Assembly (NCBI GenBank): GCA_000328965.1
Contig: KB205942.1
Location: 806,001-870,000, forward strand
Reading direction: 5' to 3'
Length of the DNA stretch: 64,000 nucleotides
Source of the DNA: Ascocoryne sarcoides NRRL 50072
Taxonomy: Eukaryota; Ascomycota; Leotiomycetes; Helotiales; Gelatinodiscaceae
The notes beneath the pieces were generated by a model. The model ran no database searches, was not told the origin of the DNA, and worked only from the letters and a program-made list of their open reading frames with translations. The first letter of the stretch is position 1. The number at the start of each line of letters is the position of its first letter. This document shows, piece after piece, positions 44,027 through 55,786 of this stretch. Position numbers and translations under genes: made by a program.

Positions 44027-47000
44027 TCTAGGTGCTGTTAGATTGTGAACTTTGACTTTTATAGTATGAACAAACTTGAGGGTGCTTGAGATGGCTGAAG
44101 TATTGTTTGAAGTAGGTGTTTTTGAGAAATTGAATGAAGACTGAGAACTTTGCAGTAGAAAGAATGAAAAAGGTGGGAGAGGAGCCTTGTTTTATAGCTG
44201 GAGATCTTGGAATTAGCCTACTCTCCTTGCTTACTCTTGAGTATCAAAAAATGGCGCTTCTTAGTGAAACTTGATGTCTTGATCGCCGGTCATCCAAGAC
44301 GCTAATGCGTTGCGCCAGCTGGCCAGAAATGCCACCATCGTGCGATTGTGGTATTTTTTACCTCATAAAATTTGGTTCTTGGCTGCTGGTATATAGAGGC
44401 AGTTTTTTATTTGCTGGAGGCAGGTATGCTTGTATAAACAGATACAACACTTAGTAGCGAGAAGACACTATTGGCTCTACTTTGATGAGCAGATGTCCTT
44501 GGCTGTCCCCCTGAGAATTGTGTAGCTGGGCTCCTACAAACTATTGTCCACTAAAAAGATATCAAATTTTGCACACAAGCGGGGAAACTGGCTATGTAGT
44601 GTAACATTTTAAAGCTGACATTCTACTCTAGAATTTCGTACACAATTTCTTGGGAAAGGTTCTTCGCCATCGAGTTATCATTCACCAAAAGAATTAAGAT
44701 CCATACACAAGCGGTATGAATGTGCCATGTAGTGTAATCTTTAGAAACCAACACTTCTCCTTTAGCACGTCTAATCTGGAAATTCCTACAGAAACTTTTT
44801 TAGAAAGACTTCTCCTCGTTGAACTGTGCAGCATGTGGTCTTACTCATTGGCTCCAAGCACCTGACATACATTTGGTTAACTTTTCAGCCCAATCGCTAC
44901 ACGACAGTTGTATATTTCTTTTTATATAAGCAACTCAACGAGATCTGTTTACAAGACATAGCGGAAGCGAAGCGGCTTCCCCGAGCGAGCTCTAATTCTA
45001 TAGGACGCCAAGCGAATGGAGGCTGGCGGAAGCGAACGGGAAGAGCCGAAAGGTCCCCCTGACTTGTCGAATAGTCAGAACTAAACCGTATATAAAGACG
45101 TAAGATACACGGAGTGAGAATGTTCCGAGAAGTGCTCGGAGAGCTGCATAGTAGAAAACATTAGACTTTAGCGGAGTTGGACTTTCACATGCCTATCTAG
45201 GCTAACAACCAAACTCCCCATTCAGAAGCCGATTACCCACGAATACGCAGGTTGAACATGGTTATAGCTTGGCCATTGAACGCCTTCATCATCGAGATGG
45301 TATTGCCGATTCATCGTGTAGCAATGTGGGGGAGGCAAGGCATCGATGTGGTGCATTGATTGCGCGGTTCCCAAAAGGGGGGGATCTTCATGTGGCACCC
45401 TTTTCAGCAAGCTAGTATGCAGGAGGCTTATACCTTAAGCGGCTGGAGGTATACGACTAAGTGGTGGTGCATTTGCTCCTTGATAACCACAGATGGCTAT
45501 TGGTTATTATGTGGTGATGTGAACTTCAGATGATGTGTGGATTATAGTACCAAAAAGCTAAAGCCAGCTAGATAGAGGAGACAAGGTGACGATATGTATC
45601 ACGATAAATGGAATTTGAAGGGCAACACCAATGACGGAGAGGCCGAGGAGAAATTCTGTTGTTTCCTCTATACCTTGGAGGGAATTAAACGCATATTGTC
45701 AAGAAAGGAAGTAGATTGGTGGCAACGCCAGGCCTAAAGCGCACAGATCTGTATGTGCATTAGGAATATTAAATCATAAAAAGATGCCGCGAGGCAGGAG
45801 AAAAATGTGACTAGTATATTGATTGCTTCGCTTATAAAAGATCCGTACTGAAATGAGAAGCGAAGTGTAAAAAAGAAAAGAAACAGGACTTCAAAATAGT
45901 CCCAACAAGCTTGATCCTAGAACTACTAGGCTCCTTTATATTGGACGTCCAACGCAGCTATGCCCATATCATATTCAACTTCGTTCCGTCTAGCTCTAAT
46001 TAGAGGAGCCATGCTCACGAATAGGGGCACAATTTACTATCAATATACCCCCTCATCTCTACTGAAACTCAATTATATTAAGGCTTGACCCCTCAGCAAG
46101 CTTACCCCGCTCGTATGCATTTATGTTCCACGACGATGGTTGAACCCCATTTAGGGCCTTGTGAGACCGTCTTTGCGGGGAGAGATAAATATGGTCGGCG
46201 GAGGTCACTTTAGAGCATCTCTCGTCTTGAACGCTAGCTCAACCAGATATATTTCACGGTATACAGTGCGAACCAAGGATCTGAGGTTTATTGAGGCCAG
46301 CGCTTGCGTAGGCTTGTTTATAGAGCACACAGCTGTGCGGTTTGCATAGAGGCTTGCCTTGGTTGGCCTTGGCTGAGGACGACGTGATTGTGTTCTTTGC
46401 GGAACTGTAGAAAGAAGTAGCGCAGAGGCATTTTCCTAATGCCTTTGATGAAATCTGGAAAACGTGTGGATTGGGGTAGAACTGTAGAGTAACGATGGGC
46501 GGGGCAAAGAGAAACAAATCAGATGGAAGATGACGCCGAGAAGGCACCACACCAAGAGCTGAGAGAGCATGCCAGCTACGCCAAAACACATCTTGAAACC
46601 AAAATCAAACAAGACCGATACGAGGCGTGATCTTCCTATCACACATATAGAAGTGGAAGGGAGGGGCAGTATGAGCACCATGTTACAGCTCTCGGGGGAG
46701 CCTAAAGCTCTGCACTGCAATCGCTCTTATCTCTCTCCTAGACCAATGAAGATACATTGGTATGCTATTAACACATATAAACTGCCATAATAGACTAGTC
46801 GCAAGTATGAAATACACTCACTATTTTAAGGATTGATTCTCAGCCTGAGAGAAAGGGCTGCGTATCCGTGGCGTATTTCACAAGGCTATCGGCGGGGTAA
46901 GTTGGGCAAGAAAATCGAGCCAAGGACTGCCACGGGGGAAACAAACCTGGGATGGGTTCTGCTCTCTTGCTTGTAATCGGAGAGGTTGGTATGGTTACCT

Positions 47001-47509
47001 CTCGTAAAGAACTGCACCGGCTTCAAAATCCGTGAACTCTCGAAATCTGCCCGCACCATGTTCCTGATCTCGGGATTTTAGAGTACATTCGGTGACCATA
47101 CATCACGATGCTCCACTTCGCAACCCAACATCATTGTAACAGGCCCGCTCGTCTCCGTAGCCAAATCCTGTCCCATGGTTAACATCCAATCTTTGAGCAC
47201 CTGCTCGCCTGCTTATAAACAGTGGCTAAAAATAGAAAGTATATGATACCTATACGTCACGCAGAACTGAGCCACTCGAAAAACCCAACTCATAGTTTTT
47301 TGTTCATCTTTGGTACTGTAAGATCAATTATGCCAGACAATTATTTGTGTTTAAATCAATTAATTATCATATCCACTTCTTATTTTAACCATATTCCAAT
47401 AATGGGGTAAGGTTAGTGCCTCGTACACATTGCAAACGTAAGCCAGTTTTGGTCAGGGCCTATTAGACTAGACAATGTATAGGACAAGGAGTACTTTCAT
47501 ATACTATTC
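44027..47509. other. Gene-poor accessory region
   Basis: About 3.5 kb without a supported gene. Short ORFs (60-111 codons) occur on both strands and lack family signatures. The stretch 45940-46120 is reminiscent of retroelement flanks by eye but has no protein match. No tRNA or long terminal repeat was identified. Confidence 0.5.
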
Positions 47510-48287
47510 TTACTTAACCAACAGATCTTGAATCAACTTTGTTGCTGCAACTGTATTCTCCTCCCCAAATCTCCCCCCTACAATTTGGATATTTACTGGC
47601 ATCCCCTTGACAAGGTCAACATCAACTATAGTCCATGGGATTAGTAACTATCTGTGCCCCTAGTCTGCCGCAAACGCACATTGCTCACAATTAAATCGTT
47701 CGGACTCGTTTCTCGGTTCAAACTCTGCGTTGCCCTTGCCCCAGCCTGCGACCGTATCTTTCATCGGATCGACACGAGTGACTGGCATCGTGAGAGCGGC
47801 ATAGTTTACAAAGTTCCAATGTGCTGTGTAGCCGCAGTATTGGCTTGACCGCACCCAGGTTTTAGGCTCGTAGCCAACATAGGGCTGGACTGGGGTAATA
47901 AGGACGTCGATGTTGGCGTCCCGCCAGCGGGATTGGGAGAACCTTTGGTAAGCGAGCCTTGTAGAATACAGCTTTAGGCTCGCGAGTTGGTTGTATTCGT
48001 GGTTATGATAGAATTCAGAGCTGACGGAGGAAATATGATATGCATGGAGGTTGCACTAAAACAGAACGGTCCGCACAATTTGGCAATAAACGTTGGTGCT
48101 GCGAGCAATAGGCAAAATCGAGAAGACGAGTTGAGGAGAGGAGGCACGTACTTCTTCCGCCTCGGCTATTGTTAGCTTCTGATTTTCGGTTCCAACTATC
48201 ATGCCCTCAACCAAGGGCTTGCCGGCAAGTGTGTGATTAGTTTTCAAGGTGGTTAGCGAACGTTCCCTCCAACACAGCCTTACGGTC
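47510..48287 (-). pseudogene. Amidase remnant (C-terminal third, truncated and frameshifted)
   Basis: Minus-strand segments in order match the C-terminal part of fungal amidases of the amidase-signature family. First DRKAVLEGTFANHLEN (48287 downward). Then, after a frame change, NHTLAGKPLVEGMIVGTEN and KLTIAEAEE, a GTACGT intron of about 115 nt, and FYHNHEYNQLASLKLY. Then WRDANIDVLITPVQPYVGYE, SSQYCGYTAHWNFVNYAALT and FEPRNESERFNCEQ, a stop, and finally KGMPVNIQIVGGRFGEEN and a TAA at 47510. The upstream part with the Ser-Ser-Lys catalytic triad is missing. The break lies next to a GCTAGCTAGCTAGC repeat (48299-48315). It therefore cannot make an active enzyme. The reading of a dead gene is firm; the substrate is not known. 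Confidence 0.75.
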
Positions 48288-48796
48288 GAAACAGCAACGA
48301 GCTAGCTAGCTAGCCGAAAATCGTTACACTGTACGGCGGTGGCAGATGGTTATTTAAAAGATAAGGATATATATGAATATAAATTTAAGAAGCAGATCGA
48401 GTTCTACGAAGTAGTTGATTACAAGTCATGGGTCCTTACGTACAGCACAGCAAAGTACAATAATCAGTCATCTGATCGAAAACGGCTGCACACCGGGTTG
48501 TAATAATTCTCGAATCTAACACCCACACTCACTCCTGCACATCTTCCTCCCCTTGAAAACGCGATCCGTATCCAAGATGCTCGTTCATCCACTTCACAAA
48601 CACCTTCTCGGACTCGCACGGTTCTATTAATCTTTAAGAACGGATTCATAATCATATGCACATGAACCTCGATGGAACAGTCAAGCAACCATCTCCGAGG
48701 CGTGTTACATCAAAACCGGGGTATTTCCCAAACCCCCCAAACGCCAATAATAAACAATCATAAACCGCCCTTAATAACAGCAGCGCCAGAAGACAA
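48288..48796. other. Intergenic, no gene
   Basis: The palindromic GCTAGCTAGCTAGC tract sits at the start, next to the amidase break. The rest is the 3' flank of the SUN gene. No coding region was found. Confidence 0.5.
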
Positions 48797-50950
48797 TCAC
48801 CTAATATCGGTGTCGCTGGCAATATCTCCAAATATCTTCACCCGGTATAAGCAGGTGTAATCAACGGTGCCCCAATTATCTCGCGTCCGAACAATCAGCT
48901 GATTTGTGCCGACTCTGAAGTCGTTCAACTTCAATTGTGGTCCGAAGACCCCTACATTCTCGCCAAGTTCAATATCGTAGATCCAAGTTGCAATTCGCAC
49001 GTAGTTTTCCGGTAAGTCATCCTGCTCCGCTTCGCTAAATATCCGATCAGAAGCGGACTTGACAGCGTTGAAGATCTTGGTATCCGGGATGTAGGCCAAC
49101 AATTCCATTTCTCTGGGGGCGGAACCGGGTTCCAGAGAGGCCGTTCTCGAAACATGCTCCACGATGATCTGATCGGGATAAATGTTATTTGCCATGAGCA
49201 CACCAAGATCAACGACAGGATCCTTCTGCGAGGGGCCACGACCACACCAGCAGTCTCCGTGTTCATCCCATTTCTCCAGAGCAGTTCTAGCGCTCTTTGG
49301 ATGTGGAACTGGATTCGACATGGCCCAACGAACTGCCCTCTTCCACGGCCAAACATCCATACTAGGAAAGATGAAAGTCTTTGAAGTTAGAGAGGGAATG
49401 ATGACAGCACCAGCCCCAGGAGAAAAATGGTTGATGCGATCGTATCCAGCGTATTTGAGATTCGATTTGGCAAACCCCTCGAGCTTGGCTTGATCAATCA
49501 TATACTTGACCTCTTTCTCGGTGATCCCCCGACGTACAAGCTTTGTAATGCGATCGGTCAGCAACCGAGAAACATCGGATTCGATGAGATGTTTATTTTT
49601 ATCCCACTCGTTTTGGATGATACGAAGGAGTTCTGCCTTTGTAACGACAGAGTGATCCTTCAAAAGGTTGGGAAATTGCGTCTTGAGATCTGCCTCGGAA
49701 AGGACGTCCTGCAGAACTTTATCGTTCTTTTTGTACTCCTCCCAAATTGCCAAAGCAGTTTTTCGGAACCCACGTTCACCCGAGAGAGTATCATCCGACG
49801 ACTTTGGTTCGGGAGGTGTGATATCGGCTCTAATTTTTGACAATAAGGCAGTATAAAAATCATTAGGAATCAGAAGATTGCCTCGATTATCCTTCTTGAG
49901 AATCAAGGAATCCGGAAGTATCTTTTCGAGTCGATCAATAGCGCCTTCGTTTGAGGATGATGATTTAGTAAGGGCCTTGACTTGATATTCAAGATTCGTC
50001 ATACGCCGGTTGAGACTTTGCACCTCGCTTGAACTGAATGCGGATAGTGGGTGAGCAACGCTAAATGGGATGAATTGGCCAACGTTGTGTTTGACGTCCC
50101 AGCCATACCAGTGATACCCTTCTGGGCCTAAGAGAGTCGTAAGGAGAGCCAAGAGAAGCAAGGCCAAAGCGGTCATGAAAATGTTGCGTCGGAAGAAGTT
50201 CATAGGATTAGCAGCACTGAAAACATGTTAACCTCAGTCTCTACTACGCAAGGGAATACTCACGATTTCATGAATCCCTTCAATTTGGCAAAGGCATCTT
50301 CGGCTGCTTCACCTGGGTGAGAAAAGGCCGGGCCATGTTCCTCCTCCTCGATGATCCTTTGGTGTGCAAGCTGCTCAATCACTTGGAAGTTCTCCTCCTC
50401 TCTCCTTTCGGCACGAGATTTGCTGACGGGTGGGAGTTCGTATTCGGGCTCTTCCGCGAAATAACCCAGGTCGCTCGGATCAGCAATTGAAGACTCGATA
50501 CCTCCTTCTCTGAATACACCGCTCTCGTTGTTGTAAGTGCGATTAGAGTCAATCGGACTTTGGATGACCTTTTTGCGGCCACGGCGACCAGGCGTGCGAG
50601 TATGAGTACGAGCACTGACATCTACAGGTTTGGTGAGCTTCATTCAAAATAAAAGAACAGAGTAACTTACTGCTAACAGTTTCTTCGTAGACTGGTTCAA
50701 GCAGTCCGGTCAGAACATTGGTAATTTGGTCTCCCACGACGGGTCCAGAGGCTCGAGATGGATCAGCAACAGTGTTTGTGCCATAAGCAGTACTCGAGCG
50801 TAAACCAACAGCCGGCAGGGGTGTATTGCCTGTACGACGAGCTGAGCGGCGAACTGGGGTCTCGGGAATATCGGTAGTCGATATCGCTGGTGAGCTGGCT
50901 CGGCTGCTGGCAGCTCTGCTGGAAGCTCGAGTCGTTCTTCTGGTCGACAT
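48797..50950 (-). CDS. sad1: SUN-domain protein (Sad1-like, inner nuclear membrane / spindle pole body)
   Basis: Three exons (50950-50671, 50621-50264, 50216-48797) give 685 aa. The nucleoplasmic N-terminus is Arg/Ser-rich (MSTRRTTRASSRAASSRASS, then TPGRRGRKK). One transmembrane helix lies at about 226-245 (FMTALALLLLALLTTLLG). A lumenal coiled-coil region follows, then a SUN domain (about 490-680) with YDRINHFSPGAGAVIIPSLT, MDVWPWKRA, the cysteine pair in DCWCGRG and VGVFGPQLKLNDF. SUN proteins pair with KASH proteins across the perinuclear space to form LINC bridges that tie chromatin or spindle pole bodies to the cytoskeleton. The second acceptor is CTGTAG at 50622, the only one that keeps frame. 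Strong family match. Confidence 0.92.
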
Positions 50951-52763
50951 CACGGCTGGTTGCACAAGCGTCGAGCAACCCAATTGCGTTGGGAGAATTG
51001 CGTTGGGAGGGGATCGTTGATCGGAGGGGACAGTGAATCTCGAGAGTATTACCGTCGATAAGGTCTCAGTTGGATAATACACGAGCTGGGTCGATATCTG
51101 ATGGCACTAATTAGCTCTCGAGTCCGGAGGAAGAAACCGAGGGGAAGCCTGACGAGTAAGAGAAGTAGTCAAAGACAAGATTTTCAAAGGACATAGAGAA
51201 GCCTCGAGGCTTTGTTTGACGGACAAGGTCGAGGTAAAAAGAAATATGATGTGGAAGAAAGGTACCCAAGAAAGCAATTCAGAGGGGGATTATATGCAAG
51301 TTGGGCCGGTGCGAACACGATTGGGGGGGGGGGGGGGTCGACCTACTATCGTGTCGAAGCTATTCACAGTCGGTCCCAAAAGAGTACAATAGGAACGCCA
51401 GAACCACAATGTTATGCGAAAATGGGCGCACACGGAAACTACGCGTTTCTATCCCAAACCCGATCAATGGTCTTTTCGCTATTGTCACCGACTGTCCCGC
51501 AACGGTATCGTCGGACTCTCTACGCAACGGAGCGCAATGCGACGGTGATGACGACGGGGGTGATTTCGGAGGGCACGATGCGCGAGTGGAAGGGAGGCCA
51601 TTTATTTCAATTTGCAGGCCGCTTGCAGGAGCGCAGCGCGGGCAAGGTGCTGGGTGAGAGCAGCAAATCCGGTTCCGGTCTGGTACGAGGAAGCTGTTCG
51701 CATTTCATTGTTTTGATTCTTCTCTCAAAGAACTTTTGCGAGGACGCGATGAACGGTGAAAGAAAAGGTACGGGAATACCAGTGCACGACGGTGATTGGG
51801 GGGTGCGAAAGCGAGGGCGAGGCTGGGAAAGAAAAGAGGCTGGTGCTGGTGACGGGGCTGGATCGGAGAGGCTGGCAAGTCAAGCCCACGTATTGATATG
51901 AGTTCTATAGCCGTGATTATGAAGTATTAGAGTTCTAGAGCCGTGCATATGAAGTATTAAAGTGTATAGCAAACAGGTGCCTCGGTCGTCATAATAGACT
52001 TGCCTCTCTCTCCCTCTCTGGCCCTCGCTTCTCTTGTATACAAGTATCTCGCGCGCCTTACGTTAACAAGGCCAAGGCCTCTTCGTGCGCCATGGTTCCC
52101 CGGAGAGAAAACATCGAGTCAGGTGCCGTGCCGGGACCCGTCAGCAGCCAACGCAGAAGGCCAACTAGCACGGACAGGCAAGAAGAGACAACGAGAGCCC
52201 TCTCGACGGCGGTGTGCTCCAAGCCGTCTTGGTTCTTGGGTGAGAATTCTCGATCGCTGCTCTTCCTCTTCACAACCACTCGCGACTCACACAGGTGCTC
52301 GATACCGGTCGAAATCACCACGCCGTGACGGGCGTTCGGGGAAGACGTGGAAGACGGGGATGACGGGGAATAACAAGCTTCTTCTTCGTAGCTTCGAGTC
52401 GGCTTTATGTGGCTACCCTACCGACTAACCTGACAGCTGCCAGAGCGACGGCACCCTGCTGAGCACATATACAAGTCAAGTACGATCTGATGTCACGTCG
52501 TCCCGCTCCAATCCCGCCTGGGCCAGAGAATCAGATGTCGCTCTCCGTCTTCCACAGGAGAATGATGTCGTCGGCGCCTTGGCCGAGATCTCGGAGCATT
52601 TGGGGTCACCCCAGGGTCTGGGGCATGCCTAGAAAAACTTCCTGCCCACTATTTATGCTTTCGTGGCAATAGTTGATCTTCCTCTCCCTCTCTCCTCCTC
52701 CCACCCCTTTCTTTCTATGGAGAATCATCTCAGATCCAAACTCTTTATCCAACAATAACAACC
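50951..52763. other. Divergent intergenic region
   Basis: About 1.8 kb between sad1 (minus) and the epimerase (plus). A 229-codon plus frame (51212-51901) begins with TTG, runs through a poly-G tract read as polyglycine, and has no family signature, so it is not called. Two near-identical AGAGTTCTAGAGCCGTG/AGTTCTATAGCCGTG units with TATGAAGTATTA tails sit at 51901-51960. Leader-like CT-rich DNA precedes the epimerase. Confidence 0.5.
51323..51337. repeat. G15 homopolymer
   Basis: Fifteen consecutive G on the plus strand in noncoding DNA. Confidence 0.85.
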
Positions 52764-54085
52764 ATGACTCTGGGAACGGTGTTGATAACAGGGTAAGTCC
52801 GAGACACCTCCTCCACCGAGGCGGAGGCCTCGAATGTCTGGAGGGGCACTCGGGATACCCCGCATCAGCGACAAATGCTAATGCTGCGACGTCTAGAGGG
52901 ACCGGGTACATTGGGTCTTTCACGTCCCTCGCTCTCCTCCAACATGACTACGATGTGGTGATTGTCGACAGTCTTTACAATTCCTCCAAAGTGTCCCTCG
53001 ATCGCATCGAGCTCCTCTGCGGCCGGCGACCCGAATTCTACCAGGTCGACGTGACGGACGAGCCCGCACTGGACAAGGTGTTCGCTGCTCATCCAGAAAT
53101 CAGCAGCGTGATCCACTTTGCGGCGCTCAAGGTGAAGAACCAGATATCATGAGCGACCGGGAGATGCTAACAAGTCCCAGGCAGTTGGCGAATCATCCGA
53201 GATCCCCCTCGAGTACTACCGTGTGAATGTGGGCGGGACCATCACTCTCTTGCGATGCATGCAGAAGCACAATGTCCCTAATATCGTCTTCTCGTCCTCG
53301 GCGACGGTCTATGGCGATGCGACCCGAGTACCCAACATGATACCCATTCCCGAGCACTGCCCTATTGGCCCGACAAACCCGTACGGAAACACCAAGAGCA
53401 CGATCGAGCTGGTCATCACCGACTTCATCAATTCCCAGCGAGCCAACTTGAAAAAGGCGGGCAAGCCCTTTGAGCACTGGAATGGGGCTTTGTTGAGATA
53501 TTTCAACCCGGCAGGGTCTCACCCAAGCGGGATTATGGGCGAGGATCCTCTGGGCGTCCCCTTCAACCTTCTACCTCTCCTCGGCCAGGTCGCAACCGGC
53601 CAGCGGGACAAGCTGCTTGTTTTCGGTGACGGTAATTGTGCCCTCGAATCCCCAATTCCAAACACCTGCTAAACAGCCCGCTAGACTACCCCTCCAGAGA
53701 CGGTACCGCCATTCGCGACTACATCCACGTCATCGATCTCGCCAACGGCCATCTCGCAGCTCTCAACCACCTCCGCGAAGCCAACCCCGGCGTCCGCGCC
53801 TGGAACCTCGGATCCGGACGTGGCTGCACCGTGTTCGAGATGATCCACGCCTTCGAGAAGGTCGTCGGCCACCCCCTCAAATACGAAGTCGTAGGAAGAC
53901 GCGCGGGCGACGTGCTGGACCTGACTGCCAACCCGGCGCGCGCGAACAAGGAACTGAAGTGGAAGACGGAACTTACCCTCGAGGACGCCTGTGAGGATCT
54001 CTGGAGATGGGTGAGCAATAACCCGCAGGGATACCGACAGGATCCCCCGCAGAAGCTCCTCGCTGCTCTCAAGAAAAATAACTAG
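52764..54085 (+). CDS. UDP-glucose 4-epimerase
   Basis: Four exons (52764-52792, 52897-53131, 53181-53631, 53685-54085) give 371 aa with exact frame. The Rossmann motif is split by the first intron: VLITGG-TGYIGS (about 6-17). The active site has SSSATVYG (Ser about 127) and YGNTK (Tyr about 156, Lys about 160). Also present are LRYFNPAGSHPSG, PLGVPFNLLPLLGQVA, YPSRDGTAIRDYIHV and WNLGSGRGCTVFEM, all typical of GalE-type enzymes. It interconverts UDP-glucose and UDP-galactose with bound NAD+ in the Leloir pathway and supplies UDP-Gal for glycans. It is the stand-alone epimerase without the mutarotase domain of yeast Gal10. The 29-nt first exon is short, but the ATG context (ACCATGA) is good. 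Cytosolic. Confidence 0.94.
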
Positions 54086-54525
54086 AACGGGTTGAAAGCA
54101 ATTTCTGTATACATTTTGGGACCTATTCTCGGATGTAGTAGCCAAAATCTCATATAAGAGCTCACGCACTAGATAGACTTCATGCATTGAATCATGACTT
54201 TTGATAACCGTCAAGTGTTTTGTAATTGGTCTCCTCGCCCTGTTCGATCTTTCTGAATAAAGTGTAAGGGTGGCATCGTTGAGATGGGCATATTGCTCGA
54301 GGTATTCATTCACTGCGAATTCATAAAAAACACCCACACGCACGTCGTACTCACCTTGCTATACGAAGCAGCTAACCTCACCCCTTCCTTGTCTGTCCTT
54401 CAGCTATCTCCCTCACTTTCTCTCGTCACATGCAAAGCCAATAGATCTACTAAGAACCATTCCCCTAACATATAATTTATATTTCCCGCTATCAAGAGCC
54501 CCAGGAGTTAACTCCACAACGCAAC
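54086..54525. other. Intergenic between convergent genes
   Basis: About 440 bp containing the 3' ends of the epimerase (plus) and the quinone oxidoreductase (minus). No ORF or terminator-like hairpin was called. Confidence 0.5.
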
Positions 54526-55786
54526 CTAAGGCCTCAACAGCAACTTCCCCGTCGTCTTCCTCCCCTCGATATCCGCATGCGCCCTCGCCACCTGCTCCAA
54601 CGGATAGACCTCATGGATCCTCGCGTTCATCTTGTCCTTGATGATGAGATTGAAGAGCTCCCCCAGGTACCTCGTCGTTTCCTCCCGAGTCGTGATGTAG
54701 TTAAACAGGGTCGGTCTGGTGATCTTGAGGTTCTTCGCTGCTAGTCTTGAGATGGAGAAGGGGGGGGACGGGGCCGGACTGTGAGATTGTAAGTAAATGC
54801 ATCATTGAGGGGGGGGGGTTAACACAATGATATGAAAAGATATGGAAAGGAAGGACTTACCGAGTTTCCATAACTGACAATCGTCCCGCAGCGAGCTGTA
54901 AGCTGCAAATCGTTCTCGAATTGGTCTTTCCCTGTACTGTCAAACACAGCCTTCACACCCTCCCCGCTTGTAATCTCCAAGACCTTCCCAACAAGATCCT
55001 TCTCCTCCTTATAGTTAATCACCACCTCCGCCCCATTCTCCTTCGCCAGCGCCAATTTCTCCGCCGTGCTCGCCGTCCCAATCGCCCTCGCTCCTCCCGC
55101 CTTCAACAACTGGCACAACCACAACCCCACCCCGCCCGCCGCCGCGTGCACGAGGATCCAATCCCCCTTCTGCACATGATACGCCTCTCTGATCAGCGTC
55201 AGCGCCGTGAGGCCTTGCAGCGTCGCCGCGGCGCCGATTCCCGGCCCCAGCTCCGCGGGCAGGGCGTGCGTGAGTTTGACGGGGGCGACGGTGTATTCGG
55301 CGTAGGCGCCGCTGCTGGTCATCGTCACGACGCGGTCGCCCACTTTTAGGTCGTGGTATTCGCCGCCGGGGGGGCCGAGGGCGACAATGTGACCTTCTGA
55401 TTCCTTGCCCAGGATGAGGGGGAGGTCGGCTTTGTAGAGGCCGGTGCGGACGTAACTGTTGTTTGTGGTGAGTTTTTGTTTGGGAGTGGGATTGGCATGG
55501 GCCGGGAGGGGGGGTCGTACGTATCGATGTAATTGATTCCAATGAAATCATTCTTTACGAGGACTTCTCCTTCCTTTGGGATAGGGACTGGGAGATCGGT
55601 CTTGTATTGTAGAACATCGACGCCGCCTGTCTTCTCGATCTGGACACCCTTCATGGTTTTGGGGATAGGAGCCATGGTGCGGGAGAAGATTGAGTGATAT
55701 CTAAAATGTGAGTTCAATTGGGTTAATCTCGCAGCTGGTCGGAAGCTGGACGTTAGGAACTGAGAGAGGTGTCGACGTGCAAACAT
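54526..55786 (-). CDS. Zeta-crystallin-type NADPH:quinone oxidoreductase, with apparent frameshift
   Basis: Exons 55786-55521, 55455-54861 and 54778-54526. Recognisable blocks: MKGVQIEKTGGVDVLQYKTD, LILGKESEGHIVALGPPGGEY, TLQGLTALTLIREAYHVQKG, the NADPH motif HAAAGGVGLWLCQL, and DSTGKDQFENDL. After the last intron the frame needs GPVPP-FSISRLAAKNLK..., but the poly-C on this strand has eight C where seven would keep frame. The exon sum is one base over a multiple of three. Past that tract the correct frame runs on to VARAHADIEGRKTTGKLLLRP and a stop. The enzyme reduces quinones with NADPH in a MDR-type fold. Two starts are possible: 55675 (MAPIPKTMKG, 333 aa, family length) and 55786, which adds a mitochondrial-leader-like MFARRHLSQFLTSSF-type extension. 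Confidence 0.8.

Noticed and set aside
45940..46130. Possible retroelement LTR/flank
   Set aside because: Only a visual resemblance; no second copy, primer site or polyprotein in the window.
51212..51901. 229-codon plus-strand ORF
   Set aside because: Starts with TTG, passes through a G15 tract read as glycine, no family signature.
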